From Vibrio sp. 16 (GTDB lineage Bacteria; Pseudomonadota; Gammaproteobacteria; Enterobacterales; Vibrionaceae): DNA of 64,000 nt. The position numbers and the translations under genes were made by a program. The stretch spans positions 744,001 through 808,000 of the forward strand of contig NZ_OY808998.1 in the NCBI RefSeq assembly GCF_963681195.1. Direction: 5' to 3'. Of this stretch, positions 15,214 to 23,398 are shown one piece after another. The notes under the pieces were generated by a model. It made no database searches. It saw only the letters and a list, made by a program, of their open reading frames with translations, and was not told the origin of the DNA. How positions within the stretch are numbered: position 1 is the first letter of the stretch; the number at the start of each line of letters is the position of its first letter.

Positions 15214-17184
15214 TTAGACCGCGACTTCGTCAAGGGCTCTGAAGACCGTCTCATCGAGGTGCCCCTCAAACACTTGTTTGCACACTTTCCTACGCACGGC
15301 GAGACCAGCAATAAGACGTTCAATAGATAAATGTTTGTTCTCACTTTGGCCGTTATACAACTCGACCATTTTGCTCAAGGTTTCGTACGGAATTGCCTGC
15401 TCACCGACGCGAAGGTAATCGAGCTTGTCTATGAGCTCCAGACACTCTTCTTGAATTGAGGTGTGTGAATGCCCTGTCATAGCGGCAAGAGCCGTTATAG
15501 AGCGTTCTAGGGCCTCTGGTGAGGTGTATTTAGATAGAGTAATGGTAATCTCATCAGCGTTGATCTCAACCAGGTGCTTGCGCTGTTTGACTCGTCGGCC
15601 AAGTTTCCCTTTCGGCGATCGTTCTTTACGCTGAATGGGTTCGAACTCACCATCAATGATCTGAGACATCTCTTCAAGCTGCTTTTTAGTCACCATTTCA
15701 TTGCGCAATGGGTTTGGCAACGTTGGCGCCATATTTCGCTTACCTGCGTTGGTTGTTCTGGCGCGCGAATAACGAAGCACCTCTTCAGCGTCACATTTGA
15801 TGTCAAACTGGTAATCTTTGATCTTCCCTTTCTCTTCGACCGCCGAGATCGTCAAGTGGTAACCCCAGAGGTTGACGACAAAAAGATCCTCTCTCCCTTT
15901 TCCATCCGATAAACGTTTAAGCTCGCGGATCAGATCCATCGAAAAACGGCGCCATTCAATGTTTCGTGCTAACTTCTGATTCAACTCACTCAGCAACATT
16001 TCATCAGTATGACGACGTACCATGCGACTACGGAAGTAACTGTAGAGCTGGAATACCAAAGTATGCTGTTTCAAGATCTCAGGTGGGAACAGGAAGAAGT
16101 AATCACGCGTCAGCAGCTCTTCGTAGAACGAGGGTTCCCAAACTAGGATATACAGGTTTGGTTTAATGCGAATTTCGCCGTCAGCGTTCTCTGTAGGCGC
16201 TTCTTCCGAAGCTGTGATGGTTCTGGCTAGAAAACGGAAACGGTCGCTCTTGAAGCCTTCTGGCATGTTCTCGCTTAACCAGCGGCCAGTCAGCTCATGC
16301 AACTGAAAGTCCGTAAATTCAATGCGATCAATACTATCTCGAATTGAATCACGTGCAGGTCCACTGTCTTTTTTGCCGCGCAAGGAAAGAATATCGGTGA
16401 TATACAGCGGTGTTTTATTCGGAACTTGAGTGCCATCCAGCTGATACTGGTGTTGGTGATGCTCGTGGTATTGAACTGTCAGAGTAAACAAGGCGAATAG
16501 GGTCATCAGATCATCAACGGTCATGATGTTCTTTGATGAACGCGTTTCGATCACAGCACGTGTACCTGAGATCGAAACCATGCTTTTCTGGTACTGCTTA
16601 CGCGTCCGTGGGGGTGCTAACGCTTGATCAATGATCCCCGCCCAGTTGGTAGGAGAAACGACAAATTGATCCGCTTCGTCTTTCATTGCTGGTGGCGTAT
16701 TGAGCCCATGCTCGTTTAACAAGCGCTTGTTCACTTGCGTTTGCGCGAGAGCTTTAGAGCGTTTTTGTTTCTCATTTTGTTTTACCGATTCAGTCACTAG
16801 GCTGGTGGCACCAAGCGCTGATATCAATTGGCTCGGATTGATAAAACGGTGCAACATGGTTTTGCCCGCCAATCCTTCTTCAAAGCGAACAGGCACTTGC
16901 TGAAACAGTCCAATATTAACGGCTGCACGTAAACGCTGTTGAATCGCAGCGCGAGTGACTTGTCCATCGGTTGCCTCGATCAATTCGGTGGTTGAGACCA
17001 AACCATCTTTGCTGCTAAAGCCTCGCAGAGAAATCAAATTCAGAAGTTCTACGATACTTTTCGTCACCCCTTTGAAATGCTGATATTGCTCTATCCAGTT
17101 AACTGCTGTTTCTGATACCTCGAATAGATGTCCATCTTTGTGGCTTCTAGGGAGTTTGATCAGTATCTTTTCTTCTGAGCTCAT
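15214..17184 (-). CDS. rctB: RctB, replication initiator of Vibrio chromosome 2
   Basis: The dedicated initiator of the secondary chromosome. 656 residues, close to the 658 I recall for V. cholerae RctB. In that species it binds 12-mer iterons to open the origin and 39-mer/29-mer sites for negative control, and is inhibited by pairing (handcuffing). The protein begins MSSEEKILIKLPRSHKDGHLF and contains the basic, winged-helix-rich central region expected (for example TRKQYQKSMVSISGTRAVIE). It is transcribed away from parA, with the origin iterons in its upstream region. The ribosome site is weak. Identity is further supported by the adjacent iterons, DnaA boxes, parAB and parS2 sites. Confidence 0.96.
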   Translation of the reverse strand: MSSEEKILIKLPRSHKDGHLFEVSETAVNWIEQYQHFKGVTKSIVELLNLISLRGFSSKDGLVSTTELIEATDGQVTRAAIQQRLRAAVNIGLFQQVPVRFEEGLAGKTMLHRFINPSQLISALGATSLVTESVKQNEKQKRSKALAQTQVNKRLLNEHGLNTPPAMKDEADQFVVSPTNWAGIIDQALAPPRTRKQYQKSMVSISGTRAVIETRSSKNIMTVDDLMTLFALFTLTVQYHEHHQHQYQLDGTQVPNKTPLYITDILSLRGKKDSGPARDSIRDSIDRIEFTDFQLHELTGRWLSENMPEGFKSDRFRFLARTITASEEAPTENADGEIRIKPNLYILVWEPSFYEELLTRDYFFLFPPEILKQHTLVFQLYSYFRSRMVRRHTDEMLLSELNQKLARNIEWRRFSMDLIRELKRLSDGKGREDLFVVNLWGYHLTISAVEEKGKIKDYQFDIKCDAEEVLRYSRARTTNAGKRNMAPTLPNPLRNEMVTKKQLEEMSQIIDGEFEPIQRKERSPKGKLGRRVKQRKHLVEINADEITITLSKYTSPEALERSITALAAMTGHSHTSIQEECLELIDKLDYLRVGEQAIPYETLSKMVELYNGQSENKHLSIERLIAGLAVRRKVCKQVFEGHLDETVFRALDEVAV

Positions 17185-17340
17185 TTTTAGATCCGTGTCA
17201 CACTAGCCGTAATATCGCTATAGTTCCAGAAGAATAAAGAAAAAAAGATCATAAATAAAGAAAAAACTTATTGTTTTTAAATAACTGATCTTTCTGATTA
17301 TATTGATCTTAATTGGTAATATGATCTATTGATCTGGGCG
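17185..17340. promoter_or_regulatory. rctB promoter and candidate DNA-unwinding element
   Basis: An AT-rich leader between rctB and the iterons. Within 17286-17338 the tetramer TGAT recurs at 17286, 17295, 17304, 17322 and 17330, almost all on a 9-bp grid (TGATCTTTC, TGATTATAT, TGATCTTAA, a degenerate unit, TGATCTAT, TGATCTGGG). The complementary strand reads ATCA, the motif reported for RctB binding to single-stranded DNA at the V. cholerae origin. GATC sites at 17247, 17287, 17305, 17323 and 17331 are potential Dam targets. Confidence 0.75.
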
Positions 17341-17395
17341 ACAAGTGCCTTGTAACTAACTGTTTTGAAAGGAATAAAAAAAACAGCCTCTGAAA

Positions 17396-17520
17396 GCATG
17401 ATCATGATAATACCGAAACCATGATCACTATAAACGAGAAAGCATGATCAGAATGATTAAGAACGATGATCATCATCTTTATGAAAACATGATCATTGTA
17501 AGTCTTGAAGCATGATCATC
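17396..17520 (+). repeat. oriC2 core: six RctB iterons (ATGATCA 12-mers)
   Basis: ATGATCA occurs at 17398, 17421, 17444, 17466, 17489 and 17512, all in one orientation, with spacing of 23, 23, 22, 23 and 23 bp, close to two helical turns. Flanks follow a loose GAAA-C-ATGATCA consensus. Every copy contains GATC, the Dam site known to be needed for RctB binding in V. cholerae. This is the expected replication-initiation array of chromosome 2. Confidence 0.93.
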
Positions 17521-17533
17521 ATCGTTTCACATA

Positions 17534-17542
17534 TTATCCACA
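17534..17542 (+). other. DnaA box 1
   Basis: TTATCCACA is a perfect match to the DnaA box consensus TTATNCACA. It lies 16 bp past the last iteron, as in other Vibrio chromosome-2 origins. Confidence 0.88.
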
Positions 17543-17667
17543 GATCGGCACGGTGATAAAAGCTAGGATCTTGAATTCGCACTAATGGAGCTGACAAAAA
17601 CAGTCGAAACGATGATCAAGAGAGAGTCATTTTTCATCGATTTCCAGATATTTTCATCATGTTACTC

Positions 17668-17683
17668 AATTGAAATGACACCA
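17668..17683 (+). repeat. 16-bp duplicated element, copy 1 (candidate RctB 39-mer-type site)
   Basis: AATTGAAATGACACCA recurs exactly at 18134-18149 in the same orientation, 466 bp away. The only two copies I see both lie in the origin. Position and TGACA content suggest the long negative-control site class bound by RctB; I cannot verify the V. cholerae 39-mer sequence from memory. Confidence 0.6.
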
Positions 17684-17691
17684 CTCCAATG

Positions 17692-17700
17692 TTATCCACA
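17692..17700 (+). other. DnaA box 2
   Basis: A second perfect TTATCCACA, 158 bp from the first, in the same orientation. It directly follows the first copy of a 16-bp duplicated element. Confidence 0.8.
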
Positions 17701-18133
17701 ACAGCTGATTTATCGTAAAACTGGCGAAAGCATGATCAAGCTTTTTGAAGATAAGTGTCTGTTTGATGGACCTGTCATCGAACCGTCTTTAAATTGTCGT
17801 CGATTTGTCTTTAAACCCCACTATATATGCATTTGCCCGTAATTTATCTGGAAATTTTCATGCTTCCGGAAAGATATCATACTTGATCATTGTTCCGATC
17901 TTTTTGTTGATAAGATCACTTACCGATGAATCTGAAAATCTGACCATTTTCCCTTGATCATTGTTCCTTCAGTGGCGTATTTAGCCGCAAGCATGATCAT
18001 GATGAGTTCCTTGATCATCGTTTCGAAATATTTGTTGCAATTACGAATCCCTAGTTGGTTTGCCAGATTTAGAACTCCTTCCCTATTTCCGCTCTTTACC
18101 ATTCAGTTCTAGAGATTTTGTTATCGAGTTTTA

Positions 18134-18149
18134 AATTGAAATGACACCA
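18134..18149 (+). repeat. 16-bp duplicated element, copy 2
   Basis: An exact second copy of AATTGAAATGACACCA, just upstream of the parA promoter and of the parS2 site at 18214. A related dyad TTGTCA-N6-TGACAA follows near 18319. Confidence 0.6.
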
Positions 18150-18446
18150 TCCGTAAAATACGCTGCAAAGTTAATCGTTCCGAGGTTTGTTCCTTAATCG
18201 ATAGCCTTTTATTTTTACAATGTAAATTTGTGATACTGTAACATTTTAAATCTGGTTTACTTTTCGGGTTATTCCAAAGCTTTAAAAATCGGATTTTTTG
18301 CGTGCTTTTTACCCATTGTCACTAAAATGACAAAATGTTTTCTATTTAATGTGATTTTTATCCATAAGTGTATGTTCACCTTTTTATTGTCAATTTAATT
18401 AAATGCTGTACAATTGTGGGTAAGTCATTTATTACGGAATTTGGCA
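18150..18446 (+). promoter_or_regulatory. parAB promoter region
   Basis: Almost 300 bp of AT-rich DNA before parA, with one parS2 site, a TTGTCA/TGACAA dyad near 18319-18336 and no credible ORF. It completes the 1.26-kb gene-free origin segment. Confidence 0.6.
18214..18226. other. parS2 centromere site
   Basis: TTTACAATGTAAA is a perfect parS2 core 220 bp upstream of parA. It could serve both segregation and autoregulation of parAB. Confidence 0.9.
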
Positions 18447-19664
18447 ATGAAGAGAGATAACACAATAGAAAATCTCAATCGCCTCGCGGAGCAAACCGCT
18501 CAGGTTCAAGCTGACCGCATTGAGATTGTTTTGGAAGAGCGCAGTGATGACCATTTTCCACCAATGTCAAAAGCATTGATGGAAACCCGCTCAGGTCTGA
18601 CTCGTCGTAAATTGGATGATGCCATAAGCAAGCTTGAAGAGTCGGGTCATCAGTTCACTAAGAACAACGCCAATCACTATTCTATTTCTCTTCAAGAAGC
18701 GCATATGCTTATGGACGCGGCTGGCGTGCCTAAGTTTCATGAGCGTAAGAAAAATGGTGACAATAAGCCTTGGATTATCAACGTACAAAACCAAAAGGGT
18801 GGTACGGGGAAATCGATGACGGCCGTTCATCTCGCGGCGTGTATGGCACTAAACTTAGACAAGCGCTACCGTATCTGTCTGATTGACTTGGACCCACAAG
18901 GTTCACTTCGTCTGTTCTTAAACCCGCAAATTAGCATCACTGATCACGACAACATCTATTCTGCTGTCGATGTGATGCTCGACAACGTGCCTGAAGGTGT
19001 GGAAATCGATAACGAATTTCTGCACAAGAATGTGTTGCTGCCTACTCAGTATCCAAACTTAAAAACGGTATCGGCGTTCCCTGAAGACGCGATGTTCAAT
19101 GCTGAAGCGTGGCAAAGCCTGTCACAAAATCAGTCGTTGGACATTGTTAAGCTGCTTAAAGAGAAACTTATCGATCAAATTGCCGATGACTTTGATGTCA
19201 TTATGATTGATACCGGTCCACACGTTGACCCGCTTGTTTGGAATGCAATGTACGCATCAAATGCATTGCTTATCCCTTGTGCGGCGAAGCGTCTTGACTG
19301 GGCGTCGACGGTTAACTTCTTCCAACATCTGCCGACGGTGTACGAAATGTTCCCAGAAGATTGGCAGGGGTTAGAGTTTGTCCGCTTGATGCCAACCATG
19401 TTTGAAGATGACAACAAGAAGCAAGTCGCGGTACTGACGGAAATGAACTACCTGTTAGGGGATCAAGTGATGATGGCAACCATTCCAAGAAGCCGCGCAT
19501 TTGAAACTTGTGCAGATACGTACAGCACCGTTTTCGACCTTACAACTGGCGATTTTGAAGGTGGCAAGAAAACACTGGCGACAGCGCAAGACGCCGTTCA
19601 AAAGAGTGCGCTTGAGCTTGAACGTGTCCTTCATAGTCATTGGTCATCACTGAATCAGGGGTAA
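18447..19664 (+). CDS. parA: ParA2, chromosome-2 partitioning ATPase
   Basis: A 405-residue ParA of the plasmid P1/F type that moves the chromosome-2 origin. Start ATG 18447 gives MKRDNTIENLNRLAEQTAQV, matching the ParA2 N-terminus I recall; a GTG 11 codons upstream is less likely. The N-terminal third is a winged-HTH region (RSGLTRRKLDDAISKLEESG) that binds operator DNA. The deviant Walker A QKGGTGKSMT lies near residue 115, and Walker B DVIMIDTG near residue 250. parB follows after 6 bp. In V. cholerae its loss causes loss of chromosome 2. Confidence 0.96.
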   Translation: MKRDNTIENLNRLAEQTAQVQADRIEIVLEERSDDHFPPMSKALMETRSGLTRRKLDDAISKLEESGHQFTKNNANHYSISLQEAHMLMDAAGVPKFHERKKNGDNKPWIINVQNQKGGTGKSMTAVHLAACMALNLDKRYRICLIDLDPQGSLRLFLNPQISITDHDNIYSAVDVMLDNVPEGVEIDNEFLHKNVLLPTQYPNLKTVSAFPEDAMFNAEAWQSLSQNQSLDIVKLLKEKLIDQIADDFDVIMIDTGPHVDPLVWNAMYASNALLIPCAAKRLDWASTVNFFQHLPTVYEMFPEDWQGLEFVRLMPTMFEDDNKKQVAVLTEMNYLLGDQVMMATIPRSRAFETCADTYSTVFDLTTGDFEGGKKTLATAQDAVQKSALELERVLHSHWSSLNQG

Positions 19665-19670
19665 TAGAGC

Positions 19671-20642
19671 ATGGCAATAAAAACTTCAGATCTTAACGCG
19701 CGTCTTTTTGGTAAAGCAAACAAGCGTCATGTTACGACTCCACAGCAAGCCCAACAAGCGGCTAAAGAGCAGGCTCAGGTGATTGAGTTAGCGGTTGCTG
19801 GTGAACAAACTGTACAATTTGAGTTGGTTCGTATTCCTGCTGAACAGGTCAAAGAGCAGACCGTTGTCTTTGCTGAAAACGCACGTGAACAGTCATTTTT
19901 AAATGAACATGCGCTGTCTGACGTACTGGTGACTCTGCGTGAGCGTGGTCAACAATACCCAGCGGTGGGTCGTAAGCGTGAAGATGGGCGTATCGAAGTT
20001 CTCGATGGTAGCCGTCGTCGCATGTCATGTATTTTGGCAGGCAAAGAGTTCTTGGTTTACGTTGGTGACAACATTAGTAGTGAACACGCTAAGTTCCTGT
20101 CTGATGTGGCCAATGCGCACAAGCCGCTTTCATTGTTTGAAAAAGGCAAAGAGATGCTCGCGAAGCTAGAAAGTGGTGAAGCAGAAGATCAGAAAGCGTT
20201 AGCTAAAATGTTCCAATGCAGTGAGGCACTTGTCAGTGGTGCGTTGAAGGCTGCCGATTTACCTTTGGAACTTCTTCAGGCTTACCCAAATGTCGCGGAC
20301 TTAGGTCGTCCTACGATTGTGAAGCTGCATAAACAATTTAATGGCTTAGACGAAGACAAACGTAACCAGTTGCTTGCCAAGTGTGGCTCTGAAGGTGGTT
20401 TTGTTTGGCAGCGCAGTCAAGCACACGGAGTGACTCGTATCACTAAAGATGTGACGGAAACCATCGAAGCGTGGATTGAAGAGATGGCGCCAAAGAAAGC
20501 GGCAGTATCGGCTAAGAAAGAGCTGGTCAAAGGGCGCGCAAGCTACACGCGTAAGGGCCAGAATCTGGCGCTTAACTTAAAGAAAGTGGATGACGCCGTG
20601 ATGCAAGACATCCTCGACTATGTAGCGGACAAGCTTAAATAG
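19671..20642 (+). CDS. parB: ParB2, chromosome-2 centromere-binding protein
   Basis: A 323-residue ParB/RepB-family protein that loads on parS2 and recruits ParA2. The N-terminal basic ParA-interaction segment (LNARLFGKANKRHVTTPQQA) is followed by the ParB/sulfiredoxin-like domain (EVLDGSRRRMSCILAGKEF), then an HTH region (KALAKMFQCSEALVSGALKA) and a C-terminal dimerisation tail. It ends in an intrinsic terminator before tmcA. Six perfect copies of its expected binding site are in this window. Confidence 0.96.
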   Translation: MAIKTSDLNARLFGKANKRHVTTPQQAQQAAKEQAQVIELAVAGEQTVQFELVRIPAEQVKEQTVVFAENAREQSFLNEHALSDVLVTLRERGQQYPAVGRKREDGRIEVLDGSRRRMSCILAGKEFLVYVGDNISSEHAKFLSDVANAHKPLSLFEKGKEMLAKLESGEAEDQKALAKMFQCSEALVSGALKAADLPLELLQAYPNVADLGRPTIVKLHKQFNGLDEDKRNQLLAKCGSEGGFVWQRSQAHGVTRITKDVTETIEAWIEEMAPKKAAVSAKKELVKGRASYTRKGQNLALNLKKVDDAVMQDILDYVADKLK

Positions 20643-20661
20643 TCCAAAACAACTCACAGTG

Positions 20662-20687
20662 AAAAGCCGCCTCGTGCGGCTTTTTTT
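20662..20687 (+). terminator. parAB intrinsic terminator
   Basis: AAAAGCCGC (20662-20670) pairs with GCGGCTTTT (20676-20684) around CTCGT, followed by more T residues. Confidence 0.9.
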
Positions 20688-20730
20688 ATGCAATAATGCG
20701 GCCTGTTGTTTCGACCAAACGAGAGACCTC

Positions 20731-22752
20731 ATGAACGCGACGCACCATTTTCTATCTACTTTGACCGATATCGCTGGTCATAACTTCCATCGTTATGGCG
20801 TAGTACTGAATGGCCAGCACGAGTGGCAAGTCAGCACCGCTGAATCTGTGGCTGAATCGGTAACTAAGTCGCTGCAGTCAGAAAAAGTGTTTCAGTTAGG
20901 AGGGGAGGCGCTTGCTTATGCTGACCTCAGCGTTGGTTACAATAAGGGACAACAGTTGCTTGGTCAGGAGTGTGGCTTATTGATCTGTGACTTGCGCAGC
21001 GACTTCGACGCCAACAGTTTTAGTGCGGCATTGGGGTGTTTGCGCGGTGGTGGTCTACTTTTGGTTTTTCCTCCTTCGCACAATCAATCCTCTCTTGATG
21101 GACAATGGCTACAACGTTGTTTGGCGAACTTGTATCAACTGTATCAAAATCAGATCCCCAATCTCTCTGCATTACCTTCACGCCATGCCTCTTCTGTAGA
21201 GCTTTATCAGCAGCAAAATATAGCGGTAGAGAAAATTCGTAAGGTGGTTGAAGGGCATCGTAAACGTCCTTTGGTGATGGTTGCTGACCGAGGGCGAGGA
21301 AAGAGTAGTGCGCTTGGAATCGCCGCGGCGCAATTACTCCAAACACGTGCCATGCATATTTTGGTTTGTGCGCCAACGTTGGCGACGGTACAGCCCATAT
21401 TCCAGCACGCAGAACGTTTGCTCGACAGCGCGCAAGTTCAGAAAGGGCGTTTGATGTTGGGGGATTCAGTGATCGAGTTTATCGCGCCGGATGATTTGCT
21501 AAAACGAAAACCCAATTGTGATTGTCTGTTTGTGGATGAAGCGTCGGCGATTCCCATTCCGATGTTGCAGCAGATGGTGGCGCACTACCATCGCACAGTA
21601 TTTTCAACCACAGTGCATGGCTATGAGGGCTGTGGTCGCGGCTTCACGGTTAAGTTTCAGACGTGGCTACAGGCGTGTCGACCAGGGACGCAAACTTATG
21701 CACTCTCACAACCGATTCGTTGGAATGAATCTGATCCTTTGGAAGGTTGGCTGTTTGAGACCTTCTTACTGGACGCGGAACTCGAAAACGCCGGGTGTGA
21801 ATCGCATCGAACACAATTGTCGCGATTGGATAAACAGACGTTGCTGGATAGTCCCCACTTGTTGCGCTCATGCTTCGCACTTTTAGTGAACGCTCATTAT
21901 CAGACTTCACCGAATGATCTCTTGCTGCTTCTTAATGATGACACCATGTCCTTGTATGCGACATTCGAAAGCGATGTTTGTGTGGGATGTCTGTTAGTGG
22001 TTGAGGAGGGCGGTTTAGACGCGGCAACCGTTTCAGATATTCAGCAAGGACGCCGTCGACCCAAGGGGCAGTTAGTGGCGTCAAGTTTAGCATCGCAGTT
22101 GGGTATCTCAGAAGCGGCAATCGAATCGAGCTTACGCATCATGAGAATTGCGGTTCACCCTGAGTTACAGGGCAAGGGCATAGGTCAAGAGATGGTCGCG
22201 CAGCTTCAAGCACAAACGAGCGCAGACTTTTACTCAACCAGTTTTGGGGCGACGTCTGAGTTGGTCCATTTTTGGCGACACAGCGGCTTTTCCCCTGTGA
22301 AGTTGGGAAGCAGTCGTGACCATGCCAGCGGCACACATTCCTTGCTGATGGTAAGTGGACGCGCTTCTTGGATTCCTGCCGCTTGCGATTACTATCGCTT
22401 GTTTATTCAGTTTTCTTTGTCGAATTTATTTCAGCATCTTGAAAGCGACTTAGTCCGTAGTTTGGTCGATGAAAGTGATGCTTCCGTTGATGCTACAGAT
22501 TTTGATGCCTTGATTCAGGGCTACTTAGCCGGAGGTGCTCAATATGATAGTATTGCTCCTGTGCTTGATACGTTGTGGAAGCGTTCTCCTCAAATTATCC
22601 AGTCCATGAGTGATCTTTTGGTTGCGAAAATAGTACAACAACGAGACTGGAGTGAGTGCGCTCGTCTCGCTCAGTGTGCGGGTCGTAAACACGTTGAAGC
22701 CATGTTTAAGCAGCAACTTGAAGTTTGGATTAACCAATACCGAGCCTGTTAA
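20731..22752 (+). CDS. tmcA: tRNA(Met) cytidine acetyltransferase TmcA
   Basis: Forms N4-acetylcytidine at the wobble base of elongator tRNA-Met, using acetyl-CoA and ATP. 673 residues from ATG 20731; the frame from 20659 would begin inside the parB terminator. An RNA-helicase-like module holds Walker A ADRGRGKSSALG (near residue 195) and the Walker B-like DEASAIPIPML. The GNAT module shows the acetyl-CoA site MRIAVHPELQGKGIG in the second half. The C-terminal helical domain is complete. It is monocistronic and followed by three parS2 sites. Confidence 0.92.
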   Translation: MNATHHFLSTLTDIAGHNFHRYGVVLNGQHEWQVSTAESVAESVTKSLQSEKVFQLGGEALAYADLSVGYNKGQQLLGQECGLLICDLRSDFDANSFSAALGCLRGGGLLLVFPPSHNQSSLDGQWLQRCLANLYQLYQNQIPNLSALPSRHASSVELYQQQNIAVEKIRKVVEGHRKRPLVMVADRGRGKSSALGIAAAQLLQTRAMHILVCAPTLATVQPIFQHAERLLDSAQVQKGRLMLGDSVIEFIAPDDLLKRKPNCDCLFVDEASAIPIPMLQQMVAHYHRTVFSTTVHGYEGCGRGFTVKFQTWLQACRPGTQTYALSQPIRWNESDPLEGWLFETFLLDAELENAGCESHRTQLSRLDKQTLLDSPHLLRSCFALLVNAHYQTSPNDLLLLLNDDTMSLYATFESDVCVGCLLVVEEGGLDAATVSDIQQGRRRPKGQLVASSLASQLGISEAAIESSLRIMRIAVHPELQGKGIGQEMVAQLQAQTSADFYSTSFGATSELVHFWRHSGFSPVKLGSSRDHASGTHSLLMVSGRASWIPAACDYYRLFIQFSLSNLFQHLESDLVRSLVDESDASVDATDFDALIQGYLAGGAQYDSIAPVLDTLWKRSPQIIQSMSDLLVAKIVQQRDWSECARLAQCAGRKHVEAMFKQQLEVWINQYRAC

Positions 22753-22765
22753 TTTACACTGTAAA
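22753..22765. other. parS2 centromere site
   Basis: TTTACACTGTAAA, perfect parS2 core, directly after the tmcA stop codon. First of a cluster of three. Confidence 0.9.
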
Positions 22766-22805
22766 ACGCTTCCTATCGGCAAGTTATCCTGCGATGAAAT
22801 ATCAG

Positions 22806-22818
22806 TTTACAGTGTAAA
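22806..22818. other. parS2 centromere site
   Basis: TTTACAGTGTAAA, perfect parS2 core, 53 bp from the previous site. Confidence 0.9.
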
Positions 22819-22828
22819 TGACGTTCTA

Positions 22829-22841
22829 TTTACACTGTAAA
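22829..22841. other. parS2 centromere site
   Basis: TTTACACTGTAAA, perfect parS2 core, only 23 bp from the previous site, so bound dimers could lie on nearly the same helical face. Confidence 0.9.
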
Positions 22842-23086
22842 TCGATTTGGTGCGAAACGGTATTGGGATTGACCCACAAAAAAACCTCGTTTTTTGTAAG
22901 GGACTAGTGTTTCTCACTAACCCTTTCATTTATCAAAGATAATTCGTTTAAACGATAAACGGCTTGTATGTTTCTGGTGCTTTTTTATTAGTACCGTCAT
23001 TTGCGAATTACTCAGTTCTTCCTACACTCATTTTTAGGCAACAAGATTTATATTGGCTAGAAATAATAAGAAGTGAAGGTTAATAC

Positions 23087-23398
23087 ATGGACTGTGCTTT
23101 ACCTGAATCGCTTGATATCTCAACCGTGCTGGATTCCACTTCAAGTTACAGAGAGTGGCTATCTGAAAACACCGAAATCGTCATTGATGCTTCGCAAGTA
23201 TCCCGTGTCGACGCGGCTGGTGTTCAAGCACTTTGCTCCCTATTCATTTCTGCCAACAATCATCAAATTGACATTCAGCTAAAACATCCTTCTCAGATAC
23301 TGCTTGAAGCGCTTGGTACCTTAGGACTAAGTGAGCAGATCAAATGGAATGAAGACTGTGGAGAGAGCAAGCATGACGAAAATTCTAGCTGTGGATGA
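23087..23398 (+). CDS. STAS-domain protein lacking the phospho-acceptor serine
   Basis: A 103-residue single-domain STAS protein, first gene of the chemosensory operon. The strand/loop typical of anti-sigma-factor antagonists is present (IVIDASQVSRVDAAGVQALC), but where phosphorylatable members have D-S-A-G this one has D-A-A-G. It may therefore act as a constitutive partner or scaffold, not as a phospho-switch. Its 3' end overlaps the CheY-like gene by 26 bp. A second STAS protein with the serine intact lies at 32765. Confidence 0.88.
   Translation: MDCALPESLDISTVLDSTSSYREWLSENTEIVIDASQVSRVDAAGVQALCSLFISANNHQIDIQLKHPSQILLEALGTLGLSEQIKWNEDCGESKHDENSSCG

Larger units (their letters stand above)
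17612..18018. repeat. rctA-like region: scattered ATGATCA sites in both orientations
   Basis: Additional RctB-type heptamers occur at 17612, 17732 and 17993 (plus) and 17884, 17955 and 18012 (minus). Two minus copies share the context TGATCATTGTTCC. In V. cholerae this segment, rctA, acts as a titration and negative-control region rather than as a protein gene. The short frames at 17585-17842 and 17920-18102 are not supported as genes. Confidence 0.75.
22753..23086. other. Gene-free region with three parS2 sites, upstream of the chemosensory operon
   Basis: 334 bp between tmcA and the STAS gene. The first 90 bp hold three parS2 sites at 22753, 22806 and 22829. The remainder must carry the promoter of the long chemosensory operon; no confident sigma-70, sigma-54 or RpoS promoter can be picked by eye. 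Confidence 0.75.

Noticed and set aside
14932..15242. Two short plus-strand frames (14932-15117, 15048-15242)
   Set aside because: They cross hairpins, terminators and the end of rctB, with no ribosome sites.
17398..17518. Regularly spaced repeats resembling a CRISPR array
   Set aside because: Repeat core is only 7-12 bp with 16-bp gaps and no cas genes; the GATC-bearing heptamers, DnaA boxes and rctB/parAB neighbours identify origin iterons.
17585..17842. 85-codon plus-strand frame in the origin
   Set aside because: It runs across a DnaA box and iterons, has no ribosome site and no protein-like composition.
17920..18102. 60-codon minus-strand frame in the rctA-like region
   Set aside because: It corresponds in position to rctA, which is regarded as a regulatory DNA region; the frame consists largely of iteron sequence.
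22870..22905. AAAAAACCTCG...TTTTTTGT near 22880 as a terminator of tmcA
   Set aside because: The possible stem is very short and A/T only, so it is not a convincing terminator.
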